64,000 nt of DNA from an uncultured Planctomycetales bacterium (lineage in GTDB: Bacteria > Planctomycetota > Planctomycetia > Isosphaerales > Isosphaeraceae). The notes below the pieces were generated by a model. It was not told where the DNA came from and searched no databases. It worked only from the letters and a program-made list of their open reading frames with translations. Both the position numbers and the translations under genes were made by a program. Shown piece after piece: positions 1-8,596 of this stretch (its first letter is position 1; each line of letters starts with the position of its first letter). The DNA lies in the NCBI GenBank assembly GCA_903926465.1, contig CAIYJE010000126.1:62001-126000 (forward strand), written 5' to 3'.

Positions 1-243
1 ATGGGCGTACAGTCCTATCGCGAAGGCAAAGCCCTGTTCTTCAACAAAGAGAACGGCGCAATTACCGAAGCCGATCGTTCATGGGCCGCTCGCTGGGAAG
101 AACGGTCTGACCTTCGCGGTACCCCAAACCAGATCATGGGCTGGAATGCCGACCCACTCGAAGGCTCGACCCTGACCCTGCCCGATTACCAGAAGCTGGA
201 AGGCGACTGGGTGAACGGCGTCGATCCCGCCAAGAAGGCCTGA
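1..243 (+). CDS. Gfo/Idh/MocA family oxidoreductase, C-terminal end (5' part outside window)
   Basis: Open from the first base to a TGA at 241-243, giving 80 residues that must be the tail of a longer protein. The ending, with SYREGKALFF, SWAARWEERS and PNQIMGW followed by a pattern like LPDYQKLEGDW, is the usual C-terminus of the planctomycete Gfo/Idh/MocA dehydrogenases that carry a Tat leader. The N-terminal Rossmann domain is not in view, so cofactor and substrate cannot be judged. The ATG at base 1 is probably internal. A strong terminator follows the stop codon. The family call rests on the C-terminal pattern alone. Confidence 0.7.
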   Translation: MGVQSYREGKALFFNKENGAITEADRSWAARWEERSDLRGTPNQIMGWNADPLEGSTLTLPDYQKLEGDWVNGVDPAKKA

Positions 244-270
244 TTGTGGCGTTCTGGTTCACGTGATTTA

Positions 271-315
271 AAAGGCCGTGCTGGTGATTTTTCACCGGCA
301 CGGCCTTTTTTTGTT
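271..315 (+). terminator. Rho-independent terminator
   Basis: A 17-bp stem (271-287 with 292-308, one G-T wobble) closes a TTTT loop and runs into a T tract to about 312. It ends the oxidoreductase transcript. On the opposite strand the stem also begins with an A/T run, so it may stop minus-strand transcripts leaving nagA. Confidence 0.9.
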
Positions 316-320
316 TTGAA

Positions 321-1493
321 TCAACCAGCCTCGTACCAGCGTCCATCCACACAGGTCCGAACGATGTCAATTTGGGTTCGAGCCGTGGAATGGTCGGGCA
401 ACTCGGACAAGCGAAAAAGCACCATATTGGCTGGCGATCCGACGGTCAGAGCAGGGGGTTGGTGCCTAAGCAGCCGCGCAGGGTTGGCGGTAACGGTAGA
501 CCACGCGGTTTCTAGCGGCAGACCGGCCCAGTCAATCAGGGTGGCAACGCCTTGGGCCAGGCTCTGGTTGGCACCGGCCAGATACGAAGTCCCGGTTACG
601 ACAATCTTTCCTTCGTGATCCACGGACCAAGGGCCGTAGGTGCCGGTTGGCAGCCCGGCCAGCGGGCTAAAATCGCTCACCAAAAGAATCTTTTCGACCC
701 CCTTGGCACGAACCAGAACCTGCAAAATCGACGAACCCAGGTGGTACCGGTCGGCAATGAGCGAGGCGAACAACTGCGGCTCGGCCGCCTGATCCCAGAT
801 TGGGTTGGGGTGGCGAGGCAACTGGTTTAAAATCCCGTTCCCCAGGTGCGTGCTCAGAGAAGCCCCCGCCCGGCAGGCTGCGGCAATGGTGGCACTGCTG
901 GCAGCGGTATGCCCAAGCGCCACGGTTACCCCCTGGCGACACAACCACTCGATCGCCTCGATTGCGCCCGAACGCTCAGGCGCCAGGGTGACCAGAATGA
1001 TCCTCCGGCCGCTGGCCTCTTGCCACTGGGCGAACTCGGCAAGATCTGAATCTCTGACATGCTCAAGTGGGTGCGCACCCCGGTAGCCATCGCACTCAGA
1101 GATCCAAGGCCCTTCCAGGTGGATCCCCAGCACCATCGCGGCAATTTCTGGCCAACGATCGCAGGCTTGCCGGATAGTTCGCAGGCCATGGGTTGTGGCA
1201 GATTGAGAAGCTGTGATCAGGGTTGGACAAAGCCGAGCCGTACCAAACGCAGCATGCGCCCGGACAATTTCGGCCACCTGTTCGATGGTCAGCGTTTCGT
1301 CGGAAAATGAGATACCCCATCGGCCGTTGGTCTGGAGGTCCCAGAAGGCAGGGGCAACAAACAGATCCGTACCGGTTCGAGAGGGGTTGGCATCTGGAAT
1401 AAACACGCGACCAATGCGTGATTCATCCAACTCCAGGTGAACGGGGGCTAGGCCAAACCCAACACCCCGGCCTTGAACCTGATCATTCAACAT
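321..1493 (-). CDS. nagA: N-acetylglucosamine-6-phosphate deacetylase
   Basis: 390 residues from the ATG at 1493; a TTG 27 bases upstream is an alternative. NagA is a cytoplasmic amidohydrolase that removes acetate from GlcNAc-6-P to give glucosamine-6-P in amino-sugar and murein recycling. The family landmarks are in order: DLQTNGRWG (the Q-x-N form seen in E. coli NagA in place of H-x-H), HLEGPW with the metal-binding Glu, ALGHTAA and STHLGNG with metal and substrate histidines, and VSDFSP with the catalytic Asp. Length is normal for the family. It starts 36 bp after the end of pyrG on the same strand and may be cotranscribed with it. No nagB is visible. Confidence 0.9.
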   Translation of the reverse strand: MLNDQVQGRGVGFGLAPVHLELDESRIGRVFIPDANPSRTGTDLFVAPAFWDLQTNGRWGISFSDETLTIEQVAEIVRAHAAFGTARLCPTLITASQSATTHGLRTIRQACDRWPEIAAMVLGIHLEGPWISECDGYRGAHPLEHVRDSDLAEFAQWQEASGRRIILVTLAPERSGAIEAIEWLCRQGVTVALGHTAASSATIAAACRAGASLSTHLGNGILNQLPRHPNPIWDQAAEPQLFASLIADRYHLGSSILQVLVRAKGVEKILLVSDFSPLAGLPTGTYGPWSVDHEGKIVVTGTSYLAGANQSLAQGVATLIDWAGLPLETAWSTVTANPARLLRHQPPALTVGSPANMVLFRLSELPDHSTARTQIDIVRTCVDGRWYEAG

Positions 1494-1529
1494 GGCTGTT
1501 CCCTGGCACCACGCATCCAAAGCGCATCG

Positions 1530-3146
1530 TCAATGAGCAGCGGGATGTTTGCGACGGATTGCGGCACCTACAAAGTCTCTGAAGAGCGGATGGGCCTTGA
1601 TCGGCTTGCTCTTGAACTCTGGGTGGAATTGAACCGCAAGGAACCAGGGGTGGGCCGGAATTTCGATGATTTCCACCAGAGCGCCGTCTGGACTGGTGCC
1701 GCTGATCTGGAACCCGTGGCTCTCAAACGCCTCTCGATAGTCGTTGTTGAACTCGTAGCGATGCCGGTGCCGCTCGTTGATGCTGGAGTGGCCATAGGCT
1801 TTAACTGCATGGCTGCCTGGCAGAAGTTCGCAAGGGCAAGAGCCCAACCGCATGCTGGCACCACGCTGACGCACACCGCGCTGCTCGTCGAGCAACGAGA
1901 TGACAGGGTGCTGGGTGCCAGAGTCAAACTCGGTACTGTTTGCGTCGGTATAACCCAGCACACTGCGTGCAAACTCGATGGTGGCACATTGCATTCCGAG
2001 ACAGATTCCGAAGAACGGAATACCGCGGGTCCGAGCGAATCGGATGGCCTCGATCTTGCCTTCAATACCACGCATACCAAAACCGCCAGGCACCAAGATG
2101 CCATCAACGCCATTCAAAAAGCTATCGGCCCCTTCATGGCCCAGTTCTTCAGCTTCCACGCGTTTGATGATCACACGCGAATGATGAGCGATTCCCGCAT
2201 GGTCGAGCGCTTCATACACCGACTTGTAGGCGTCTCGATGCTTGATATACTTGCCGACCACGGCAATGGTCACTTCCCGCTCTGGGTGCAGAACCCGATC
2301 AAGCAAGTCACGCCAATCATCCATCTGGAGCGGACCAACCTTCAGGTTGAGTCGCTTCACCAGAATCTCGTCCAGGCCGTTGTTCATCAGGCTGAGCGGG
2401 ACTTCATAGATACTGAACTGCTTGTCTCGCTCCTCGATGACCGCTTTCCGCTCGATATTGCAGAAGAGCGCGATCTTGTCTTTATCTTCCGGTGAGATCG
2501 GGTGCTCGGTTCGACAGATCAGGACGTCTGGCTGGATGCCAATCTGACGCAAGGCCCCCACGCTGTGCTGGGTGGGCTTGGTTTTGAGTTCGGCGGCCGC
2601 CTTCAGGTAGGGCACCAAGGTCAGGTGAATGTAGACGCAATTCTCACGACCAGCGTCGAGCGCGAATTGCCGGATCGCTTCCAGGAATGGAAGACCCTCA
2701 ATATCACCAACCGTTCCGCCAATCTCGGTGATCACCACATCCACATCGTCGGTCGCCAGGCTTCGGACGGCGGCCTTGATCTCGTCGGTGATGTGGGGAA
2801 TAACCTGGACCGTTTTCCCCTCGTAGTAGGTGCCCGCCCGTTCCTTGTTGATAACCGAAAGGTAGATCTGGCCCGTGGTGAAATTACAGGCCCGGGTCAG
2901 CGGGGCATTGGTGTACCGCTCATAGTGACCCAGGTCGAGATCGGTCTCTGCACCATCGTCTAGCACATACACTTCACCATGCTGGTAGGGGCTCATGGTC
3001 CCCGGGTCAACGTTCAGGTACGGGTCAAATTTTTGCAGCCGAACGCGAAGCCCTCGCCGCTCCAAAAGCATTCCAACCGAGGCGCAGGTCAAACCTTTGC
3101 CCAGCGAACTCACCACACCACCGGTCACGAATATGTGCTTGGCCAT
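1530..3146 (-). CDS. pyrG: CTP synthase
   Basis: 538 residues. CTP synthase aminates UTP to CTP using glutamine and ATP. The N-terminal synthetase domain opens with [16 protein letters not shown] (P-loop) and carries the [19 protein letters not shown] stretch. The C-terminal class I glutamine amidotransferase domain has the nucleophile Cys in FFGICLGMQ and a C-terminal His-x-Glu in QFHPEF. The ATG at 3146 was chosen because [10 protein letters not shown] is the usual family start; an open extension to 3182 adds 12 unrelated residues. It precedes nagA on the same strand. Confidence 0.97.
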   Translation of the reverse strand: MAKHIFVTGGVVSSLGKGLTCASVGMLLERRGLRVRLQKFDPYLNVDPGTMSPYQHGEVYVLDDGAETDLDLGHYERYTNAPLTRACNFTTGQIYLSVINKERAGTYYEGKTVQVIPHITDEIKAAVRSLATDDVDVVITEIGGTVGDIEGLPFLEAIRQFALDAGRENCVYIHLTLVPYLKAAAELKTKPTQHSVGALRQIGIQPDVLICRTEHPISPEDKDKIALFCNIERKAVIEERDKQFSIYEVPLSLMNNGLDEILVKRLNLKVGPLQMDDWRDLLDRVLHPEREVTIAVVGKYIKHRDAYKSVYEALDHAGIAHHSRVIIKRVEAEELGHEGADSFLNGVDGILVPGGFGMRGIEGKIEAIRFARTRGIPFFGICLGMQCATIEFARSVLGYTDANSTEFDSGTQHPVISLLDEQRGVRQRGASMRLGSCPCELLPGSHAVKAYGHSSINERHRHRYEFNNDYREAFESHGFQISGTSPDGALVEIIEIPAHPWFLAVQFHPEFKSKPIKAHPLFRDFVGAAIRRKHPAAH

Positions 3147-3364
3147 CACGAGATCCCATGTACGCAATCGAGGGCGAGACATCCGGCCTCACCCGAAACC
3201 GTAGTATAGCACGACTGGGCCAAAGCCTCCCATTGCCAATTGGCCTGAAGCACGTGAACGCCTGAAACTCAGGCACGCCTTACTTCTTGAGACAGGGAGA
3301 TCACGATGGGGTGAAATACATGATGGTCGTTTTTATCGTCGGCATCTGACGAGGAGACACGAAG

Positions 3365-3594
3365 GTGAGTACCGTTACACTCCAGGAAGCGCAAAGTCAT
3401 TTGTCTGAACTGATCGAGCGGTTGGAACCCGTTGAAGGTTTGACAATCACCAAGGATGACCGGCCTGTCGCGCGGTTATTGCTGATTCCGTACACCGAAT
3501 TGCCGCGTCCAGTTCTTGGCCGTTGCCAGGGGATGCTGACCATCCAGTCGGAAGATGATAGCACCTCGTTGACTTTTCTGAGTACATGCTCTGA
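3365..3594 (+). pseudogene. Phd/YefM-type antitoxin, frameshifted
   Basis: A GTG at 3365 starts a protein like the small Phd/YefM-type antitoxins: TVTLQEAQSHLSELIERL, then LTITKDDRPVARLL and a proline-rich hinge. The zero frame runs on to 3610 with a C-terminus unlike the family (TSLTFLSTCSEALAR). From base 3562 another frame reads HLVDFSEYML and stops at 3592-3594, which is the expected antitoxin ending (HLxDFxEYM). One base therefore seems to be missing between GAAGATGATAG and CACCTCGTT. No PIN-domain or RelE toxin gene follows. It is either a decayed solitary antitoxin or a sequencing error at one position. Confidence 0.65.
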
Positions 3595-3771
3595 AGCTTT
3601 AGCTAGATAGCCACGACTTGCCCTGGTTTGCCCAGAACGACACTCGGCTCTGTTCCAAGGCCACAAGCCTGATTTTTGGCCCAGCCTCTGAAAAGCTTGT
3701 CAGCCCTGCAAGCCTCTGTCGAATTTCCGATACTCGTTGCTAATCGCGGCCTGGACAAACGCAGCACAATC

Positions 3772-4818
3772 TCAAGAGCCCGCGGCCAGTCGCTCCAAGA
3801 TGAGCTGGGCCTGAATCCAGGGCTGAGATTCTGGTGCAGAATAACGCAGACCTTGTTCGAACAATCGTATCACCTCTGCATGGTTGCCCAGGCTGGAATA
3901 AATCCCTGCCTCACGAAGAATCGCATCCGCAAAATTCGCTCGAACCTCGTAAATATACCCCTCAATCGCTAACCATGCGCGGGCACACTCCAGCAACCGC
4001 TCGTTATCAATCAAGGCTTCGGCCAGTCGGTCGGTCGTCTGATACAGATCAGCCGTTTGTTCCAGCAGGTAGATCAGGGCACGACTGCGGTCGAAAATGG
4101 CAGGCTCGGCTTTCTGGGCCGCTTCCGCCCGCTCCAAAGCCTCCAGAAGGCCAGCCTCCGCCTCTCGCGGTTTTTCCAGCGACTTATATATCCTGTAGTA
4201 TTTGACGCTGGCCTCTCCCAACGCTTCTCGGAACACATGATTCTCAGGTTCCGCCCGGTACGCATCGCGCCTAACCTTCAATACTTGCCGTACCATGTCC
4301 TCGGCTTCGGTAAGCTGATTCTGCCCCATATAAATCAAGTTCGGTGCCGCTAAAGCCATACATTGACAATGGACAAATAGAGCCGTTTTGCCTGGTAACT
4401 TTTGGATCGGTTCCCCAACCAGGTTCAGCAACGTACGAAAGCGGACTTCGGCTTCCTCAGGCCCGCCCGCGTTCAAAGATGAGAGTGCAGCGTTCACAAG
4501 CGATTGGATTTGCGCCTGCCAGAATCAATACTCGTCACGAAAATCTTGGCGGATCTCATCCAAAATTGTGAGAGCCTCGGAGATCGGTTGCCGACTTTCC
4601 TGAAGCCGGTTTTGACCGTCCAGGGTGACTCCCAAATTGATCAGCGAACACGCTAAATCAATCCGCATGATCGGTTCTTGCCGGGCAAGCGCCTGATACT
4701 GGTCGACCATCATGCGTGCCAAGGGTTCCGCGTCCACGAATCGGTTCAAACGCACCAAGACGTTCCCGACAGAATTCGAAGGTCTGTGTTTTCCGACGTA
4801 AATCCATATCTTTAAATG
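3772..4818 (-). pseudogene. TPR-repeat protein, broken by an in-frame TGA
   Basis: Two stretches of tetratricopeptide-like sequence lie in the same minus-strand frame, separated only by a TGA at 4525-4527. The upstream piece (LVRLNRFVDAEPLARMMV to DEIRQDFRDEY) continues after the stop as FWQAQIQSLVNAALSSLNAGGPEEAE and runs to 3772. The helical repeats resemble the C-terminal TPR arrays of planctomycete Ser/Thr kinases, but no kinase domain is present. The frame stays open to a stop near 4867, but similarity fades near an IS66-like end at 4819. The reading is a 3' remnant of a larger gene cut by an insertion and then damaged. Readthrough at the TGA is possible but less likely. Confidence 0.6.
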
Positions 4819-5051
4819 GTAACCGTTCAGCCCCGGACTGGCACCCGTTTTGCCAACCTCGTCTAGTCAGTCGAGGCAAAATCCGTATCTTGCCGGACCA
4901 TGAGCCCTCAAGATGCACCTGAACCAGCCCCAGTTCTCCTCGAATGTCTTCGGCTTCGCCGTGAACTCGATATCACGTTGGCACGCATCGCCGCACTCGA
5001 GGCCCAAGTTAAAGAACTCCTTGAGCAACTCCGACGGAACTCCTCCAACAT
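4819..5051 (+). mobile_element. IS66-family remnant (left end and start of transposase)
   Basis: The segment begins GTAACCGTTCAGCCCC, which resembles IS66-type terminal inverted repeats starting GTAA. It is followed after about 80 bp by an IS66 transposase start codon at 4900. Transposase similarity stops abruptly after the NSSN motif near 5051. No right end or target duplication could be found: the eight bases before 4819 do not recur downstream. It appears to be a truncated element that separated the TPR remnant from the PEP-CTERM fragment. Confidence 0.55.
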
Positions 5052-5109
5052 TGGTGCGACGGGAGTGATCCGGTCGGGTTCTTGTGCCTTGATACAGGCG
5101 AGCAGATAG
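4900..5109 (+). pseudogene. IS66 transposase (TnpC-like) N-terminal fragment
   Basis: The first ~50 residues are a leucine-zipper-like coiled coil (LRRELDITLARIAALEAQV, then KELLEQLRRNSSN), the hallmark N-terminus of IS66-family transposases. In intact proteins NSSNSSxPPSSD follows, then a zinc-binding region and a DDE catalytic domain. Here the sequence changes to IGATGVIRSG after NSSN and stops at 5109, so all catalytic parts are missing. The last ~18 residues are probably host sequence read through. Confidence 0.7.
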
Positions 5110-5155
5110 GAGATCAGTTGTTACCGAGGTAATTCAGAGATATTGCAGGCGAGAT

Positions 5156-5671
5156 GTGCGGAAAGGAAGGTACAACAACCCAGCCACCGGCATTAACACG
5201 ATTCAGGTGGGTGGGTTCAGCACCGAGGTCCAGGTGGTGTCAAATGCTGGTATTACCTTTACCAGCGTGAGTCAGAATACGGCCGCTGCGTACATCTTCG
5301 GAAATAATCCAGTTGCGCCCACGCTGGTGATAGCTAATTTTACCAGCACCGATATCAGTATGACCGATCTCTCGCTGGTAAGCCCAGATTTTCACATGGA
5401 ACTTGCGTCTGGGCAGTCGGTGGGGCTGGCGCATATTGAGTACACCCTGGCTTCCAGCGTTCCGCTGAGTGGCCCTGGTTCGCAGATTGCAGTGATGTTT
5501 GTGAGTGGAGGGACGACGATCAGCGGTGCCGACGGCGTGACCGCCTTGACCATCAGCGGACCCAATGATGGCACGATCACCGCCGTGCCCGAACCCGGCA
5601 CGCTGGTTTTGGCGGGCCTGCTGAGCGGCGTGGGTGGAGTTTTGGTGGTACGGCGGCGAACACGATCGTGA
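5156..5671 (+). CDS. PEP-CTERM sorting-domain protein, N-terminus missing
   Basis: About 171 residues. The C-terminus is a textbook PEP-CTERM anchor: VPEPGTLVLAG, a hydrophobic segment and the basic tail RRRTRS. Such proteins are exported and processed by exosortase. The preceding ~140 residues are Thr/Ser/Val-rich beta-type sequence typical of these surface proteins. No signal peptide is present. The frame is open upstream through the IS66 remnant, and the GTG at 5156 is only the first candidate start. It is most likely the 3' part of a gene whose 5' end was lost, so it may not be functional. The exosortase gene is not in this window. Confidence 0.6.
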   Translation: MRKGRYNNPATGINTIQVGGFSTEVQVVSNAGITFTSVSQNTAAAYIFGNNPVAPTLVIANFTSTDISMTDLSLVSPDFHMELASGQSVGLAHIEYTLASSVPLSGPGSQIAVMFVSGGTTISGADGVTALTISGPNDGTITAVPEPGTLVLAGLLSGVGGVLVVRRRTRS

Positions 5672-5678
5672 ATTGCAG

Positions 5679-5799
5679 CCATGGGAGAGGGCTTGCTCTG
5701 GTGGTACTGCGCCAGAGCAGGCCCTTGTCGACTGCCGCACTTCACGGATGACCCGAAGACGGCGTCATCCATGCCACCAGAGCAGGCCCTCTCCCATGG
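5679..5799. repeat. 26-bp near-perfect inverted repeat
   Basis: The arm at 5679-5704 (CCATGGGAGAGGGC and on to GGTGG) is the reverse complement of 5774-5799 with a single mismatch. The arms enclose shorter hairpins, including GGATGAC (5747-5753) with GTCATCC (5764-5770). It begins 7 bp after the PEP-CTERM stop codon. There is no T tract, so it is not a standard terminator; the RNA could fold into a branched structure. Confidence 0.85.
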
Positions 5800-5989
5800 C
5801 GGCACTGCTCCAGAGCAAGCACGACTCGTTTGCCGCACCTGCACGGATGACCCGGAGACGGAGTCATCCATGCCGCCAGAGCACGCCGTAGTCGAACGCA
5901 AAGAGGAGTCCGGCTCGGATGAAACCTCGCCCTCCCGCAAGCACTCTCCCAACGCTTCACTTCACGGATGACTCTTGGAAGAGTTATCC
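5733..5989. repeat. ~56-bp direct repeats with internal palindrome
   Basis: Units at 5733-5788 and 5831-5887 share the order TGCCGCAC, CACGGATGACCCG, AGACGG, GTCATCCATGCC, CCAGAGCA with few differences and one length change. Each contains the palindrome GGATGAC/GTCATCC. A third, divergent copy at 5966-5989 keeps only the hairpin (11-bp stem, 2-nt loop, one wobble). The pattern is like a REP/BIME or small MITE family rather than CRISPR, because the copies are few and of unequal spacing. Confidence 0.75.
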
Positions 5990-6383
5990 GGGCCACCTGG
6001 CACGATTTGCGAAAGCATTCAACCTGGTGTTGAAGGCCCCGCTCAATCATTAAAACTGGTCAGTCGCTTGCGCTCCCGGCTCAGACAAACTCCAATCGCC
6101 AAGGCATACGTCGGTCTGGTCCTATCGAGCCGCGACCGCTCACAAGATCGTTCCACCCACAGCGGTCAAGGTGGCGGGAACGGCCGACTGAGATGAAAGT
6201 GGGTCGGGATCTGAATGGCCCAAGGGCAAGACCTACTCTCACAGGCCTTTGGGCCTGTCTCGGTTCAATTTCCACCCAAGCCCTGCAGCCATACTTTTTC
6301 AAAGACCAGCCATATCGTATAATATTATGAATTCGTATCGCTTCGCGACTCAGTCTGCAACCACCCAGGCTCAGGACTTCTCC
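5990..6383. other. Intergenic sequence before the Tat-type oxidoreductase
   Basis: No credible gene in this stretch. A short hairpin (ACAGGCC at 6241 with GGCCTGT ending at 6258) has no T tract. The promoter at 6295-6323 is the only regulatory signal seen. Confidence 0.5.
6295..6323 (+). promoter_or_regulatory. Sigma-70-like promoter with consensus -10
   Basis: A perfect TATAAT lies at 6318-6323. Seventeen bases upstream is a weak -35 (TTTTTC, 6295-6300). Transcription would begin near 6330, downstream of the ATG at 6327, which supports the ATG at 6384 as the true start of the next gene. Confidence 0.5.
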
Positions 6384-7532
6384 ATGGCCTCCAATCGCCT
6401 CAATCGCCGGCATTTTCTGGGCTGCTCTGCGGCTGCCGGAGTGGCGCTGGCCCAGGGTCAGGTGGTGGAAGCCCTGGGATCCGATCAACCGGTCCGGCTG
6501 GGCCTGATCGGGCTAGGGAACCGTGGCACCACGCTGCTCAGAGGTTTTCTAAGCCTTCCGGGCGTGAATGTGGTTGCCGTCAGTGATCCGGAACTGAAGC
6601 ACAGGACCCGGGCCCAGGGCATTGCCGAGAAAGCTTCTGGACACAGACCAGAGGCCTTGGGAACGGCTGATGAGCTACTGGCCAGGGCCGATGTTGATGC
6701 CGTGGCTGTGGCGGTACCTTGTGACTTGCACGCCTCGCTGTACCAGGCCACGTTGCGGGCCGGTAAGCATCTGTACGCGGAAAAACCGCTCGGCCTCTCA
6801 GTCGCTGAATGCGATGAAATTGTGCAAGTTCACGCCGAGCACCCCGATCAGGTGCTTCACGTGGGGTTCCAGCGGCGCTGTCATCCTCGGTTCCAAGAGG
6901 CTGTGAGTCGGGCCCAGGGGGGCGATCTCGGCCGGCTGCTTGAGTGTCGCGCCCAGTGGTCAAGCAGCAACGGACCCATTGAAGGGCATAACGGCTGGAT
7001 GGCCCGGCGTGAGCGTTCGGGAGACTGGATGCTGGAACAGGCGATCCATGTTTGGGATTTCCTTTGCTGGCTACAAAACGGCCCACCTGAACTGGCCTTT
7101 GGCACCGGCCATCGAGACTTGTTCCGGGCCGTTGATCGCCAGCGAGATGTGACCGACTGGTACACGGCCACCCTTTTCTGGCGCGATGGCTTCTCGGCCT
7201 CGTTCTCGCAGTCGTGGATCGCACCCGCCGACGAACGGTTCACCGGGCTCAACATGTCGGTGCTCGGTACCGAAGGGGGGCTAGACCTCACCAGCGGAGT
7301 TTTGACCTACCGAGATCGATCGCGGCCACGAACGGTGCTGGCTCCTTCTTCCACACAAGATACCGAACTGGCCCTGGCCGAGTTCGTGAAGTCGGTTCGG
7401 TCTCCAGGCCGCGTAGAGGCCCCTATCGAACTGTCCGAGGCACGGCAAGCGACGCAGGTTGGCCTGCTCGTACGTGCAGCCGTTGATTCTGGCGGAGTTG
7501 TGCGGTGGGAAGACCTCTTCCCCGCCGTCTGA
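6384..7532 (+). CDS. Gfo/Idh/MocA family oxidoreductase with Tat signal
   Basis: 382 residues. Starts MASNRLNRRHFLGCSAAAG, a twin-arginine leader, so the folded enzyme is probably exported with its dinucleotide bound. A Rossmann domain follows (LGLIGLGNRG, a GxGxxG-type loop), then EKPLGLSVAEC, the EKP motif whose lysine is catalytic in the family. The C-terminal alpha/beta domain includes GDWMLEQAIHVWDFLCW with a conserved histidine. The substrate is unknown; relatives act on sugars or cyclitols. ATG 6384 was preferred to ATG 6327 because the Tat leader then sits at the N-terminus and because of the promoter position. It converges on ygfZ. Confidence 0.88.
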   Translation: MASNRLNRRHFLGCSAAAGVALAQGQVVEALGSDQPVRLGLIGLGNRGTTLLRGFLSLPGVNVVAVSDPELKHRTRAQGIAEKASGHRPEALGTADELLARADVDAVAVAVPCDLHASLYQATLRAGKHLYAEKPLGLSVAECDEIVQVHAEHPDQVLHVGFQRRCHPRFQEAVSRAQGGDLGRLLECRAQWSSSNGPIEGHNGWMARRERSGDWMLEQAIHVWDFLCWLQNGPPELAFGTGHRDLFRAVDRQRDVTDWYTATLFWRDGFSASFSQSWIAPADERFTGLNMSVLGTEGGLDLTSGVLTYRDRSRPRTVLAPSSTQDTELALAEFVKSVRSPGRVEAPIELSEARQATQVGLLVRAAVDSGGVVRWEDLFPAV

Positions 7533-7586
7533 GCAGACTCCGATTTGAATCCCCCGCGATAGCCCCAAGCTGCTGAGGTTACGGCA

Positions 7587-8570
7587 TCAGCCTCCGGTAA
7601 TCGGATGAACCTGCGCATGGTAGCTTCGATCTCCGCCCAGGATTTCGACCTCTGCACCTACCGGAGCCAGATTCACTTTCAGCATGGCCAGCGCCACCAC
7701 GCGGCCACCGGGCAGTTGTCCAACCGAACTCACGGTTCCTGCTTCCTTCTCACCAGCACGAACCGTGACTCCTAGGGTCGGTAAGTCTGAACCATCCACG
7801 GTCAGAATTCTGAGGATCTTGTTCACATGCCCCAGCGCATCCAGCCGGGCCACCGTCTCTTGTCCCAGGTAGCAACCCTTCTTGAAGCTGATTGACTGGT
7901 CGTTTCGATCCAGTTCCTGGGGTAGGTTGGCAGGCGTGACGTCCTGGCCGTTTCTGGGAATTCCCGTGAGGATTCGGAACCCTTCAAGAACCTCCAACGT
8001 AACCACCGGGGTAGACGCTGTCTGGCAGGCCTGGTCGAGTTGCTGAGCCCAAGATTCCCCGGTTCCTGGAGTGCCAATCACGGTCCAGCCCGGGATACCG
8101 AACGGGGCCTCTGGAATGAGCAATACCTGCTCACCGGATGCAACCGGTACACGCACAGACTCCATGTCTGCAACCGGGTGAATCCCAATCGAGTTCAAGA
8201 TTTCGACTGCCTGGCTACCGGCCAGATGCCACTCGCGGCTGGAAGCGCTTCGGTCTTCCAGAACGACCTCATCGAAGATCCCGTATTTCTGCAAATGCGG
8301 CATGATCACCGGCAAAACATCGGCATCGGTCCGAACCACCAGCGCATCGGGCAGGGCATGCACCAAAACATACGCCAGAGTTTTGCCTTGCAACGAGGTA
8401 ATAAATGCCTCTTTGCCCTTACCCAGAGACATGCTCAAGACGTCTTGGGTGCAAACATTATTCAGGAACTTGGCTCGATCGGGCCCCGTGAGCCAAAGCC
8501 TTCCTCGGTCGGTTCGATCGACAAAGATACTCTGGCCTGAAAACTCGGCAATCTTGGGCAAGGCACTCAT
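7587..8570 (-). CDS. ygfZ: Tetrahydrofolate-binding YgfZ family protein (Fe-S cluster repair/assembly)
   Basis: 327 residues. Resembles the aminomethyltransferase (GcvT) fold, with the YgfZ signature KKGCYLGQETVARL near residue 230; its Cys is the conserved family residue. YgfZ/IBA57 proteins bind folate and help maturation of some Fe-S enzymes such as MiaB, whose gene lies 12 kb away. A C-terminal beta-barrel (GTVSSVGQLPGGRVVALAML) fits the GcvT C-terminal domain. The ATG at 8570 was chosen; a GTG at 8594 would add 8 residues and bring the start within 3 bp of the upstream gene. It follows the LarA-like gene and is likely cotranscribed. Confidence 0.85.
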   Translation of the reverse strand: MSALPKIAEFSGQSIFVDRTDRGRLWLTGPDRAKFLNNVCTQDVLSMSLGKGKEAFITSLQGKTLAYVLVHALPDALVVRTDADVLPVIMPHLQKYGIFDEVVLEDRSASSREWHLAGSQAVEILNSIGIHPVADMESVRVPVASGEQVLLIPEAPFGIPGWTVIGTPGTGESWAQQLDQACQTASTPVVTLEVLEGFRILTGIPRNGQDVTPANLPQELDRNDQSISFKKGCYLGQETVARLDALGHVNKILRILTVDGSDLPTLGVTVRAGEKEAGTVSSVGQLPGGRVVALAMLKVNLAPVGAEVEILGGDRSYHAQVHPITGG

Positions 8571-8596
8571 GGTCTGGCCGTTCGGTTGGCACACAA

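Noticed and set aside
1473-2495. 340-codon plus-strand ORF
   Set aside because: It lies wholly opposite nagA's start and pyrG; pyrG is certain, and the ORF has no recognisable domain.
5116-5130. Possible IS66 right end (GTTAC)
   Set aside because: Only five bases match the expected inverted end and no 8-bp target duplication flanks it.
5679-5989. CRISPR array
   Set aside because: Only two good copies with one remnant, unequal spacing, and no cas genes nearby.
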